Shown here: positions 1-6,504 of the stretch, piece by piece
Layout of the letters: each line of letters opens with the position of its first letter
How positions within the stretch are numbered: the first letter of the stretch is position 1
Assembly (NCBI GenBank): GCA_023430945.1
Contig: JAEYYE010000315.1
Location: forward strand, 1 to 7,836
Origin: Bacteroidota bacterium
GTDB lineage: Bacteria; Bacteroidota; Bacteroidia; Flavobacteriales_F; PHOS-HE28
Length of the DNA: 7,836 nt
Direction: 5' to 3'
Position numbers and translations under genes: made by a program
The notes under the pieces: generated by a model
Seen by the model: the letters and a program-made list of their open reading frames with translations, nothing else
What the model was told of the DNA's origin: nothing
Databases searched by the model: none

Positions 1-2
1 CG

Positions 3-1511
3 GTGCTGGCCTGTGCGCGCATCGGTGCGATCCATAGCGTGGTGTTCTGCGGATTCAGTGCGCAAAGCCTCACCGATAGGATACAGGATGCCCAGGCATC
101 GATCGTGCTCACGAGCGATGGCTTGAACCGTGGGCACAAGCAGATCCCAGTGAAACGTGTGGTGGACGAAGCACTGGAGCACTGCCCGAGCGTGAAGAAG
201 GTGATCGTTACCGATCGTCTCGGCTGGGGGGTGAACATGGTGGAAGGCCGCGATGTGTGGCTGCACGATGAATTGAAGCATGTGGACAAACATTGTCCGG
301 CCGAAGTGATGGATTCCGAAGATCCGCTCTTCATTCTTTATACCAGCGGCAGCACCGGCAAACCGAAAGGCGTCGTGCACACCTGCGGTGGCTACATGGT
401 GTACACCGACTACAGTTTTCGCAATGTGTTCCAATATGAAGAAAGCGACATCCACTGGTGCACGGCCGATGTGGGCTGGATCACCGGGCACAGCTATATC
501 ATCTACGGGCCTTTGCTCGCGGGCGCTACCACATTGGTCTTCGAAGGGGTGCCGACCTTTCCGGATGCCGGCCGTTTCTGGCAGGTGATCGACAAACACG
601 GCGTGAACATTTTCTATACGGCACCCACGGCGATCCGCAGTTTGATGGCCGCCGGACTGGACCATGTGCTGGCCTATTCGCTCGATTCGTTGAAAGTGAT
701 CGGCAGCGTGGGTGAACCGATCAACGAGGAAGCCTGGAACTGGTACAAGATCCACGTCGGCAAGAACAAATGTCCGCTCGTGGATACCTGGTGGCAGACG
801 GAGACCGGCGGCATCATGATCTCATCGCTAGCCGGTGTTACGGATGAAAAGCCCGCGCATGCGGCGTGGCCGTTGCCTGGAGTTCAGCCTGTGTTGCTTA
901 CCGCGGATGGAAAGGAGATCGATGAAAACGAGGTGGAAGGATTGCTTTGCATCAAGCAGCCCTGGCCAAGCATGATCAGCACCACGTGGGGTGATCACGA
1001 GCGTTGCAAGCAGACGTATTTCAGCAGCTATCCCGGTTACTATTTCACAGGCGATGGTGCCAAGCGCGACGCCGACGGCCGTTATCGGATCATCGGTCGT
1101 GTGGATGATGTGATCAACGTGAGCGGGCACCGGTTCGGCACGGCAGAGATCGAGAATGCGATCAACCAGGCGAAGGGTGTGGTGGAAAGTGCGGTGGTCG
1201 GATATCCGCACGATATCAAAGGCCAGGGGATCTATGCGTATGTGGTCACTGAGAAGCCGATCGCTGTAGATGATCTGAACGCGTTGGAGAACATGCGGGG
1301 CGCGATCATTGAGGCGGTGGTGGAAAGCATAGGGCGTATTGCGAAGCCCGACAAGATCCAGTTTGTGAGCGGCCTGCCGAAGACCCGCAGCGGCAAGATC
1401 ATGCGGCGGATCTTGAGGAAAGTGGCCGAGAATGAGTTGGGGAGTTTGGGTGATACGAGTACGTTGCTTGATCCGCAGGTGGTGGAGGAGATCAAGGGGG
1501 GGCGGGTGTAG
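3..1511 (+). CDS. acs: Acetyl-CoA synthetase (AMP-forming), 5'-truncated by window edge
   Basis: Converts acetate, ATP and CoA to acetyl-CoA, AMP and pyrophosphate through an acetyl-adenylate, in the cytoplasm. The 502 visible residues cover most of the protein; Acs enzymes are about 650 residues, so roughly the first 150 lie outside the window, and the GTG at position 3 is an internal valine, not a start. Numbering from it: the adenylate-forming P-loop YTSGSTGKPKG is at 113-123; DTWWQTETGG at 261-270 carries the tryptophan (W264) that keeps the acyl pocket small and favours acetate; YFTGDG at 347-352 and GRVDDVINVSGHR at 365-377 mark the hinge to the C-terminal domain; PKTRSGKIMRR at 459-469 holds the catalytic lysine (K465), the residue acetylated in regulated homologues. 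The chain ends 37 residues later, as expected. No truncation or frameshift is visible. The next gene starts 44 bases downstream and is functionally unrelated. Confidence 0.97.
   Translation: MLACARIGAIHSVVFCGFSAQSLTDRIQDAQASIVLTSDGLNRGHKQIPVKRVVDEALEHCPSVKKVIVTDRLGWGVNMVEGRDVWLHDELKHVDKHCPAEVMDSEDPLFILYTSGSTGKPKGVVHTCGGYMVYTDYSFRNVFQYEESDIHWCTADVGWITGHSYIIYGPLLAGATTLVFEGVPTFPDAGRFWQVIDKHGVNIFYTAPTAIRSLMAAGLDHVLAYSLDSLKVIGSVGEPINEEAWNWYKIHVGKNKCPLVDTWWQTETGGIMISSLAGVTDEKPAHAAWPLPGVQPVLLTADGKEIDENEVEGLLCIKQPWPSMISTTWGDHERCKQTYFSSYPGYYFTGDGAKRDADGRYRIIGRVDDVINVSGHRFGTAEIENAINQAKGVVESAVVGYPHDIKGQGIYAYVVTEKPIAVDDLNALENMRGAIIEAVVESIGRIAKPDKIQFVSGLPKTRSGKIMRRILRKVAENELGSLGDTSTLLDPQVVEEIKGGRV
1488..1511 (+). 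repeat. Left copy of imperfect direct repeat (acs 3' end)
   Basis: These last 24 bases of acs encode E-I-K-G-G-R-V-stop. A similar 24-base stretch at 2218-2241 encodes E-I-K-A-G-R-V-stop in its own frame. The two match at 19 of 24 positions, including the first ten. The pair brackets the toxin-antitoxin genes. The match is short and could be chance. Confidence 0.35.
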
Positions 1512-1526
1512 CAGTTCATTAGCACC

Positions 1527-1554
1527 TTACGTATCTTTACATCCGATCACGTAA
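1527..1554 (+). promoter_or_regulatory. Candidate promoter/operator of the toxin-antitoxin operon
   Basis: A perfect 6-base inverted repeat, TTACGT at 1527-1532 and ACGTAA at 1549-1554, ends one base before the antitoxin ATG. The arm centres are 22 bases apart, about two helical turns, a spacing suited to two antitoxin dimers on one face of the DNA. Between and overlapping the arms is TATCTTTA (1532-1539), close to the Bacteroidota -7 consensus TAnnTTTG; no good -33 TTG is visible at the right distance. Autorepression by the antitoxin-toxin complex is usual for such operons, but here it is inferred from position and symmetry only. Confidence 0.4.
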
Positions 1555-1555
1555 C

Positions 1556-1774
1556 ATGACCACGAAGCTCACACTTTCAGTGCCGCCAAAGTTCAAGCGC
1601 ACTGCGGCCATGTTAAGCCGGAAGCGCAAGAAAAGCATCAGCGCTCTGTTCGTGGAATTCGTGGAGCGCGAGGCCAAACGCGAAAAAGATCCGTTCGCCG
1701 CCTTGGAGGAACTTTGGAAGGACAATCCCGTGACCGCTGAGGAACTGCGCGAAAAGGCATGGAAGCGGTCCTGA
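1556..1774 (+). CDS. Antitoxin-like small protein (DUF6364-like, ribbon-helix-helix)
   Basis: A 72-residue protein with the layout of a ribbon-helix-helix antitoxin: a short N-terminal strand (KLTLSVP, residues 4-10), a basic first helix (about 12-26, with RKRKK at 22-26), a second helix (SISALFVEFVEREAKR, 27-42), then an acidic/basic C-terminal tail with a tryptophan motif (W54, W69) of the kind that wraps the toxin. The start resembles DUF6364-type antitoxins that pair with PIN toxins. It should bind and neutralise the toxin encoded next and repress their shared promoter. The ATG at 1556 is the first start after acs and gives a complete strand. Its last 16 bases overlap the toxin gene in another frame, implying translational coupling. 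The family name is from memory of the pattern and is moderately certain; the antitoxin role follows mainly from context. Confidence 0.8.
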   Translation: MTTKLTLSVPPKFKRTAAMLSRKRKKSISALFVEFVEREAKREKDPFAALEELWKDNPVTAEELREKAWKRS

Positions 1775-2136
1775 TCGACACCAGTATACTGATCGGTCGT
1801 TTTCGCCGCGAACCAAAGGCCATGGCGGCTTTGGAGAGGGTGGGTGGCAGCACTTTAGCACTTTGTGATGCGATCGTTGCCGAAGTTCTTGCGGGTACAC
1901 GCAACAAGAGCGAATTCACGGCTACGAAACAAGAGCTATTCGACAAATTCCATGTGCTACCCTTCACCATGGAAGTTTCGATCCATTTCAGGAAGATCCT
2001 GGATGGGTTGTCACAAGGGAAGGATATCCACTTCGCCGATCAGTTGATCGCAGCCACTGCCCTTGCCCACAATGTTCCCTTGCTCACGTTGAACAAGAAG
2101 CATTTCACGGGCATCAGGGGATTGGATCTGATCTGA
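1759..2136 (+). CDS. vapC: PIN-domain ribonuclease toxin, VapC-like
   Basis: A 125-residue single PIN domain, the normal size for a type II toxin. PIN toxins are Mg2+-dependent endoribonucleases that cleave tRNA or rRNA. The metal-binding acidic residues are all present: D7 in LIDTSILI (5-12), E42 in IVAEVLAGTR (39-48), and D94 in FADQLIAATAL (92-102); the late motif TLNKKHF (110-116) carries the asparagine/histidine pair usual before the final strand. D89 and H91 precede the third acidic residue, where many relatives have further acidic positions. The ATG at 1759 overlaps the antitoxin gene by 16 bases and puts the first strand and D7 at the expected distance from the N terminus. No damage is visible, so the toxin looks active. 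Target RNA cannot be told from the sequence. Confidence 0.92.
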   Translation: MEAVLIDTSILIGRFRREPKAMAALERVGGSTLALCDAIVAEVLAGTRNKSEFTATKQELFDKFHVLPFTMEVSIHFRKILDGLSQGKDIHFADQLIAATALAHNVPLLTLNKKHFTGIRGLDLI

Positions 2137-2146
2137 AGAATAGGTT

Positions 2147-2190
2147 GGAAGGCGAACCGTTCACCTCCTTTTCACCCTACGTTTTTTTTT
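2147..2190 (+). terminator. Candidate Rho-independent terminator after the toxin gene
   Basis: An imperfect hairpin (2147-2168; arms around AGGCGAA and TTCACCT, one mismatch, one bulged A, three-base loop CCG) lies 11 bases after the toxin stop. TTTT follows directly at 2169-2172, and a run of nine Ts lies at 2182-2190. The second T run is further from the stem than ideal, so the call is tentative. Confidence 0.4.
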
Positions 2191-2217
2191 AGACAACTGA
2201 CTTCCGGCGAGGCCAGC

Positions 2218-2241
2218 GAGATCAAGGCTGGGCGAGTGTGA
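2218..2241 (+). repeat. Right copy of imperfect direct repeat, possible acs 3'-end remnant
   Basis: Reads GAG ATC AAG GCT GGG CGA GTG TGA, that is E-I-K-A-G-R-V-stop, against E-I-K-G-G-R-V-stop at the true acs end. The five differing bases fall in the fourth codon (two bases, Gly to Ala), the sixth codon (silent third base) and the stop (TAG to TGA), as if one coding end had diverged from another. Upstream codons do not resemble acs. It ends four bases before the stop codon of the opposite-strand lipoprotein gene. Confidence 0.35.
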
Positions 2242-2245
2242 GGTT

Positions 2246-3025
2246 TCAGTCTTCGACGCATCTTACTGCGATCCCAGCTCTCTTATGTTCGGCGTAACGA
2301 AATATACCGTGACTATTCCACCACAATTGTCTTGAGTACGCATGACTGTCGTTAAGTTCGTGGGTGGTCGAACTCCAGTAGTAGCCACGCGATCCATTGT
2401 AGATGAATAGTGCGGTTGGACCTTTGGTACCAGTCGGCAATCCAAAAAAACCGCTGGAGTTATCAGCGCCTGAATTCGGGGGATCCCACAGTACAGTAGC
2501 CTTCATTTTCCCACCAGCGTTGGCGTCTGAACCTCGAGAAGCGGTCAACGTCAACTCAGCCTCCGGTACACCAAGTGTCACTTCCAATTCCATCCACTCC
2601 TCATCCGTAGGCACATGCCAGCCAGCAGGGCAAACATTGCGTGGATCGGAAACCGTGTACCAGTTGTACAACTTGCCATAGATCTCACCGTAGGCCGCAT
2701 CATTATCATAATAGGACCAGGCCGCACTGGACATTGCCGACCATTCCGTAACTGCCGGTACATAGGGGATCGGGTCGCCGTTGTTGAAATGCGAAGTGCG
2801 CAAATTCTCGCGCATCCACCGCTGATCACCGATCACAACGGTGGAATACAGATTCCCGGAAGCATCATAAACCATATTCGGTGGAGCCACGATCGTATCA
2901 TAGATGATCACATCCGGTTGTTCGATCGGTGCGGGATCGTCCTCCTTCTTACAGCTGGAAACGATCAGTAGACACGAACCGATCAATAGAAGTGATAGAA
3001 TCTTCAAGTTGATCCCTTGCTTCAT
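2246..3025 (-). CDS. FISUMP-domain surface lipoprotein
   Basis: A 259-residue lipoprotein. The N terminus has a charged start, a hydrophobic core (about 9-22) and a lipobox ending in VSSC with C25 as the lipidated cysteine. The mature start CKKEDDP has acidic residues just after the cysteine, like the export signal that sends Bacteroidota lipoproteins to the outer face of the outer membrane. Residues 53-259 match the Fibrobacter succinogenes major paralogous domain: YDASGNLYSTVVIGDQRWM (53-71), ENLRT (73-77), the YG-x-LYNWY region (112-123), CPAGWHVPTDEEW (132-144), GGKMKA, SGFFGLP, GYYWSST, and the terminal AVRC-VED. C132 and C256 probably form a disulfide. The family's molecular function is unknown; it is common on cell surfaces and in large paralogous sets. 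The gene is monocistronic, converging on the toxin-antitoxin pair and divergent from the channel gene, with no clear promoter in the 126-base gap. Confidence 0.93.
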   Translation of the reverse strand: MKQGINLKILSLLLIGSCLLIVSSCKKEDDPAPIEQPDVIIYDTIVAPPNMVYDASGNLYSTVVIGDQRWMRENLRTSHFNNGDPIPYVPAVTEWSAMSSAAWSYYDNDAAYGEIYGKLYNWYTVSDPRNVCPAGWHVPTDEEWMELEVTLGVPEAELTLTASRGSDANAGGKMKATVLWDPPNSGADNSSGFFGLPTGTKGPTALFIYNGSRGYYWSSTTHELNDSHAYSRQLWWNSHGIFRYAEHKRAGIAVRCVED

Positions 3026-3151
3026 GATGTTTGAAAGATAGAATTCATTTTCGATCCGTGCGATCGGTCATTGGTTTGATGGTCCTGCTGATGCGTTCGC
3101 GCGTGGATCGGAGTACCTTCGAATGATCCGTTTATCGCCTTTAGTTCTCAT

Positions 3152-4498
3152 ATGCTTATCCGGAAAGACCGAAAAAGATCATCATCGGCTCGTAAACCTG
3201 GATCGCCATCCGATCCGAAGGACCCGACCATAAGACATGGCGGCACAAGGAAACGCCGCCTGAAACCCTTCCGAAAACGCCGCCGCACCCGCCTCCGCCG
3301 CAAACGTTTCGATCCGAAAGGCCGAGCCGAACACAGCCTGCGCAACTTCCGGCAGGCCAGCATCCTCGCCGTGGTGCTTACCGGTTTCCTGCTCATGATC
3401 TTCAGCAGCACCGAAGCGCAGACCGATCCGCAGGAGCTGCCCGATACTGTTGCCGTGATCGAGAACATCGCGGTAGAGGATATCCGCAGCACCAACGCGG
3501 CCTCCGCTGAATCGATCCAGGACGTCGACATTTCGCAGGCCGCCGGTGAAGCGTGGACCACCGTGCGCGAAATGATCCGCAGCTTCTTCAGCATGCTGCC
3601 ACGGATCGCCGTGGCGATCGGGATCTTGCTGCTGATCTGGCTTTTGGCGAAAGGCGTCAACGCGATCACGCGCCGCATCATCCGCGGGTGGGAACGCACC
3701 GAAGGCATCACCACGCTCATCACCATGATCTTCTGGGCGGTCGGCATCGGGCTTGCGCTCAGTGTGGTGGCCGGTGACATCCGCGCACTCATCGGATCGC
3801 TCGGGCTCGTAGGTCTTGCGCTCTCCTGGGCGTTGCAATCACCGATCGAAAGCGCCACCGGCTGGCTGCTCAACAAATTCAAAGGCTACTACCGCGTCGG
3901 CGATCGCATCGTTGTGGGCGATGTCTTCGGCGATGTCTACAAGATCGACCTGATCAACACCACACTTTGGGAGATCGGCGATCCATTCTCAACAGGTTTC
4001 GTCAACGCCGAGCAACCCACGGGAAGATTGGTCACCTTTCCCAACAACGAGATCCTCAACGGCATCGTGATCAACCTTACCGCCGACTTTCCTTATGTGT
4101 GGGACGAACTCGCCGTGCAGATCGCCAACGAATCCGATCTCTCCTACGCGATCGATGTGGTCCGAAGCGTGGCTGATGGCGTGCTCGGATCGAACATGAA
4201 AGCGCCCGCCACCGAGTACGAAAAGATCCTGCGCGAAGCCGGCATGGACCAGGCGATCGCCGATCGGCCGCAGATCTTTTTATCGGCCACCGAGTCGTGG
4301 TCCAACATCAACAACCGCTACCTGGTGCCGGCGCGCGAACGGCGCAAATGGAAAAGCGAGCTCGAGCTGCGCATCGCGATCGAATTGAACAAACCCGCGC
4401 ACAAGGAAAAGATCATCACGGCCTATCCGCGCCAACAAGTGCAATTCATCGATCCGGAAGGCCGGCCGGTAGCGCGATCTTCCATGAATTCGGAGTGA
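3152..4498 (+). CDS. MscS-family mechanosensitive ion channel
   Basis: A 448-residue protein predicted to sit in the inner membrane and open under membrane tension to release solutes after osmotic downshock. Residues 1-69 are hydrophilic and very basic; 15 of residues 33-52 are Lys or Arg. A hydrophobic segment (71-85) ending in STEAQ looks like a signal peptide or first membrane helix. Two further helices follow at about 149-168 and 186-206, then the pore helix at about 209-240 (small residues G215, G218, G221, A223 and the turn LQSPIESATGW), and the beta domain with GYYRVGDRIVVGDVFGDV (245-262). PNNEILN (297-303) is typical of the family. The C-terminal alpha/beta domain (about 315-410) and a short tail to 448 are present. 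The ATG at 3152 is the only plausible ATG before the first hydrophobic segment. The pore and beta domains make the family call firm; the role of the basic extension is unknown. Confidence 0.92.
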   Translation: MLIRKDRKRSSSARKPGSPSDPKDPTIRHGGTRKRRLKPFRKRRRTRLRRKRFDPKGRAEHSLRNFRQASILAVVLTGFLLMIFSSTEAQTDPQELPDTVAVIENIAVEDIRSTNAASAESIQDVDISQAAGEAWTTVREMIRSFFSMLPRIAVAIGILLLIWLLAKGVNAITRRIIRGWERTEGITTLITMIFWAVGIGLALSVVAGDIRALIGSLGLVGLALSWALQSPIESATGWLLNKFKGYYRVGDRIVVGDVFGDVYKIDLINTTLWEIGDPFSTGFVNAEQPTGRLVTFPNNEILNGIVINLTADFPYVWDELAVQIANESDLSYAIDVVRSVADGVLGSNMKAPATEYEKILREAGMDQAIADRPQIFLSATESWSNINNRYLVPARERRKWKSELELRIAIELNKPAHKEKIITAYPRQQVQFIDPEGRPVARSSMNSE

Positions 4499-4500
4499 TC

Positions 4501-4533
4501 TCACCCCTCTCCTTGGGAGAGGGGCCGGGGTGA
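4501..4533 (+). repeat. G/C-rich REP-like hairpin
   Basis: CCCCTCTCC (4504-4512) and GGAGAGGGG (4516-4524) form a perfect 9-base-pair stem with a TTG loop, two bases after the channel gene's stop. An alternative outer pairing exists: TCACCCC (4501-4507) with GGGGTGA (4527-4533). The pattern resembles a short repeat I recall seeing near gene ends in many unrelated bacteria. There is no T run, so it is not a standard terminator, though it may protect the 3' end of the message. Confidence 0.6.
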
Positions 4534-4536
4534 GGG

Positions 4537-4669
4537 TTGGGCGAATTCCTGTCAGGTCGGGATCCTTCGCTTCTACTCCTCGTCCGCCGTACGGCGGACT
4601 GTGGGGTATCCGCTGCGGCCCCTTACGCCGATCGGTGGTTGGCGAGGGTGATCTGTTCTTGGATCGATG
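4537..4669 (+). repeat. Left arm of ~133-base imperfect inverted repeat
   Basis: Bases 4537-4559 (TTGGGCGAATTCCTGTCAGG followed by TCG) match the reverse complement of 5384-5406 at 22 of 23 positions. Further in, the arms share CTTCGC, TCCG-CTGCG, TTACGC, GCGAG and GATCGA in the same order, with one- to three-base offsets. Both arms span 133 bases from the outer end to the inner GATCGA block. The arm fills most of the 241-base gap between the channel gene and the AT-rich gene; the remaining 70 bases before the ATG contain TATAAT at 4677-4682 but no convincing promoter. Confidence 0.7.
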
Positions 4670-4739
4670 TTTTCGTTATAATTGAGGTGCTCGATTTGTG
4701 GGATGTGAAGATCTTTGCAAACATTAAGAAGGCTATATT

Positions 4740-5198
4740 ATGAAAGTGATCTCAGTAGCATTTTTTAGTCTTTGTTTCTCGATTGCCACGGGACAAGGAA
4801 AGCCTGAGTTCCAAAACGACACAGAAATATTGAGTGCAATTATTCAGCAATGTTTAAAGCAAATAGATTCATTAGATAGTATAGAAGCCATAGTTATGGC
4901 AACCGACCTTGAATTATTAGAGTATTCCAGTGCATACACCTTTTTACATGACGTGCCAAAATTGGAAATATTTTCCGTAAATGGAACTCGACTAAAATCC
5001 CCTAAATCCGAATTGGAAGGTAAAAAATATTATTGTCTTTACATCACTTCTGAAAATACGAATATTATCTTACAATTCGTCTCTCTTCATATTGATCCGG
5101 ACACGGATGAACTGTTACTTATCACAGGTGATGACTATCAGAATCAAAAAACTTTCAAAGTGAGCGACAATCGCATTATAGAAGAAATAAAAAAATGA
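4740..5198 (+). CDS. Small secreted protein of unknown function, AT-rich gene
   Basis: I do not recognise this 152-residue protein. It starts with a typical signal peptide: MK, a hydrophobic core (residues 3-17), and a likely cleavage at ATGQ-G or just before Q19, so it is probably periplasmic or secreted; there is no lipobox cysteine and no other membrane helix. The mature part is mixed alpha/beta in character, with an N-terminal helix-like stretch (about 28-58) and strand-like segments such as KYYCLYIT, NIILQFVSLHI and ELLLITGDDY towards the C terminus, ending in a charged EEIKK. The two cysteines that would remain are C38 and C98. Base composition is striking: about 34% GC by hand count, against 53-55% in sampled lines of neighbouring genes, with matching A/T-ending codons. 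It is bracketed by inverted repeats. These suggest recent acquisition. The ATG at 4740 is chosen because it begins the signal peptide. Confidence 0.8.
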   Translation: MKVISVAFFSLCFSIATGQGKPEFQNDTEILSAIIQQCLKQIDSLDSIEAIVMATDLELLEYSSAYTFLHDVPKLEIFSVNGTRLKSPKSELEGKKYYCLYITSENTNIILQFVSLHIDPDTDELLLITGDDYQNQKTFKVSDNRIIEEIKK

Positions 5199-5273
5199 TG
5201 TCAACAGGCTTTTAAGAAACCTCTTTCGTCCCGGTGCCAGCCCCCGTTGACATAATCCTCTGATCCAACTGAT

Positions 5274-5406
5274 CTTCGATCAAAGACAGAAAGAACTCGC
5301 GTAGCCTTCCGGGATTTGCGTAAGTGGCGCAGCCGGAAAGCCCGCAAGCGACCGAAGGGAGTGCGGACTTGCAGGCGAAGACACGACCTGACAGAAATTC
5401 GCCCAA
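5274..5406 (-). repeat. Right arm of ~133-base imperfect inverted repeat
   Basis: Reverse-complement partner of 4537-4669. The outer 23 bases (5384-5406) differ from the left arm at one position. On the minus strand the arm is open in the same relative frame as the left arm, both starting G-E-F-L-S-G-R and keeping a Cys-Gly-x-Ser motif further on, so copies elsewhere may be annotated as short hypothetical proteins. The arm covers half of the 268-base gap before the epimerase gene. The rest (5199-5273) holds only a 7-base inverted repeat, TGTCAAC (5199-5205) and GTTGACA (5246-5252), of unknown meaning. Confidence 0.7.
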
Positions 5407-5466
5407 ACAACCGTGATCGAAATTCATGACCGTTCAACTTGTGCATAAGAACGATCTTTGCCGCGC

Positions 5467-6504
5467 ATGGCAATTCACTTGGTTACCGGCGGCTGCGGCT
5501 TCGTGGGCCGCAACATGGTACAGCGGCTGTACAAGAACACGAACGACAAGATCCTGCTGATCGATGACCTTAGCGTGGGCACGCATCCCGATACGTGGAT
5601 GCCGTGGCAGAAGGAGGGATCGGAGAAAGGCATCGATCACTATGCCGGTGGCCGCGTGCTTTTCCTGAGAGCCGACCTGCGCGATGTGCTGCGCGAATTG
5701 AACAAGGATCATGGCTACTTCCGAAAACAACACGGCATCGACGTCGATCGCTTCGCGGACGTGTTCCATTTCGCGGCGATCGTGGGCGGGCGCAGCAAGA
5801 TCGATGGCGACCCCATGCTCGTGGCGCAGGACCTGAGCATCGATGCGGAGATGTTCCTGTACGTGTGCCGCCAGAAACCCGGCCGCTTCCTCTACCCCAG
5901 CAGCAGCGCGGCCTATCCGGTGGACCTGCAGACGGAGAGCAACACGCTGCAGCTGAAGGAGACGGACATCGACTTCAAGAAGATGGGCGAGCCGGACATG
6001 ACCTACGGTTGGAGCAAGCTTACGGGTGAATACCTGGCGAAGATCGCAGCAAGCCATTACGGCGTACACGTTACGTGTATTCGTCCATTCAGCGGTTATG
6101 GCGAAGACCAGGACCTCTCCTATCCTGTGCCCGCGATCGCAGCGCGCGCCGCAAGAAAAGAGAACCCCTTCGAGGTTTGGGGTACCGGAAAACAAGGCCG
6201 GGATTTCGTCCACATAGACGATGTGCTCGACCTCACGCTCCTGGCCATGGACAAGATCAGCGATGGCCGCGCGATCAACATCGGCATGGGCCGGCTAACG
6301 ACTTTTCTTGAACTGATCGAAGTGTTCACCGGCTTCGCGGGGTACAAACCCACGATCAAGCCGTTGCTCGACAAGCCCGTGGGCGTGCATAGCCGCTACT
6401 GCGACATGACGTGGGTGAAGGAGAACCTCGGGTGGGAGGCGAAGATCTCGATCGAGGAAGGGATGAAACGCGTCTACGACGCTGCGAAAATGCGGATCAG
6501 ATGA
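5467..6504 (+). CDS. NAD-dependent sugar-nucleotide epimerase/dehydratase (extended SDR)
   Basis: A 345-residue cytoplasmic enzyme of the extended short-chain dehydrogenase/reductase family, acting on a nucleotide sugar. From the ATG at 5467: the Rossmann dinucleotide motif TGGCGFVG is at 7-14, the acidic end of strand 2 (IDD, 32-34) favours NAD+, FHFAAIVGG is at 100-108, the catalytic serine lies in PSSSAAYP (144-151), and the Y-x-x-x-K pair is Y180/K184 in YGWSKL. Substrate-domain motifs follow: RPFSGYG, FEVWGTGKQGRDFVHIDD and the late INIG. The pattern recalls UDP-glucose 4-epimerase and GDP-mannose 3,5-epimerase relatives, but the substrate cannot be fixed. A TTG at 5458 would add three residues; the ATG puts the glycine motif at the normal distance from the start. 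With the glycosyltransferase 97 bases downstream it likely forms a glycan-synthesis operon. Its stop codon lies inside the repeat that follows. Confidence 0.93.
   Translation: MAIHLVTGGCGFVGRNMVQRLYKNTNDKILLIDDLSVGTHPDTWMPWQKEGSEKGIDHYAGGRVLFLRADLRDVLRELNKDHGYFRKQHGIDVDRFADVFHFAAIVGGRSKIDGDPMLVAQDLSIDAEMFLYVCRQKPGRFLYPSSSAAYPVDLQTESNTLQLKETDIDFKKMGEPDMTYGWSKLTGEYLAKIAASHYGVHVTCIRPFSGYGEDQDLSYPVPAIAARAARKENPFEVWGTGKQGRDFVHIDDVLDLTLLAMDKISDGRAINIGMGRLTTFLELIEVFTGFAGYKPTIKPLLDKPVGVHSRYCDMTWVKENLGWEAKISIEEGMKRVYDAAKMRIR

Noticed and set aside
3033..3040. Minus-strand TATCTTTC as a promoter -7 box for the lipoprotein gene
   Set aside because: It lies only about 7 bases upstream of the start codon, leaving essentially no leader, and no -33 element is present.
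3148..3882. Long minus-strand open frame of 244 residues opposite the channel gene
   Set aside because: Lies almost wholly opposite a firmly identified MscS gene; Ser/Arg/Met-rich composition is typical of an antisense shadow in GC-rich DNA.
4537..4743. Plus-strand 68-residue open frame
   Set aside because: It covers the left repeat arm and runs into the start of the AT-rich gene in another frame; the C-terminal part resembles nothing coding.
5206..5222. Weak hairpin AGGCTTTT/AAGAAACCT as a terminator for the AT-rich gene
   Set aside because: Only five or six pairs with a mismatch and no following T run.
5212..5427. Minus-strand 71-residue open frame beginning MNFDHGCLGEFLSGR
   Set aside because: It mostly coincides with the right inverted-repeat arm, and the left arm is open in the same frame, so it reads as repeat sequence rather than a gene. 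No start context or domain supports it.
5434..6213. Minus-strand 259-residue open frame opposite the epimerase gene
   Set aside because: Antisense shadow of a gene with all catalytic motifs; His/Ala/Val-rich with no recognisable domain.
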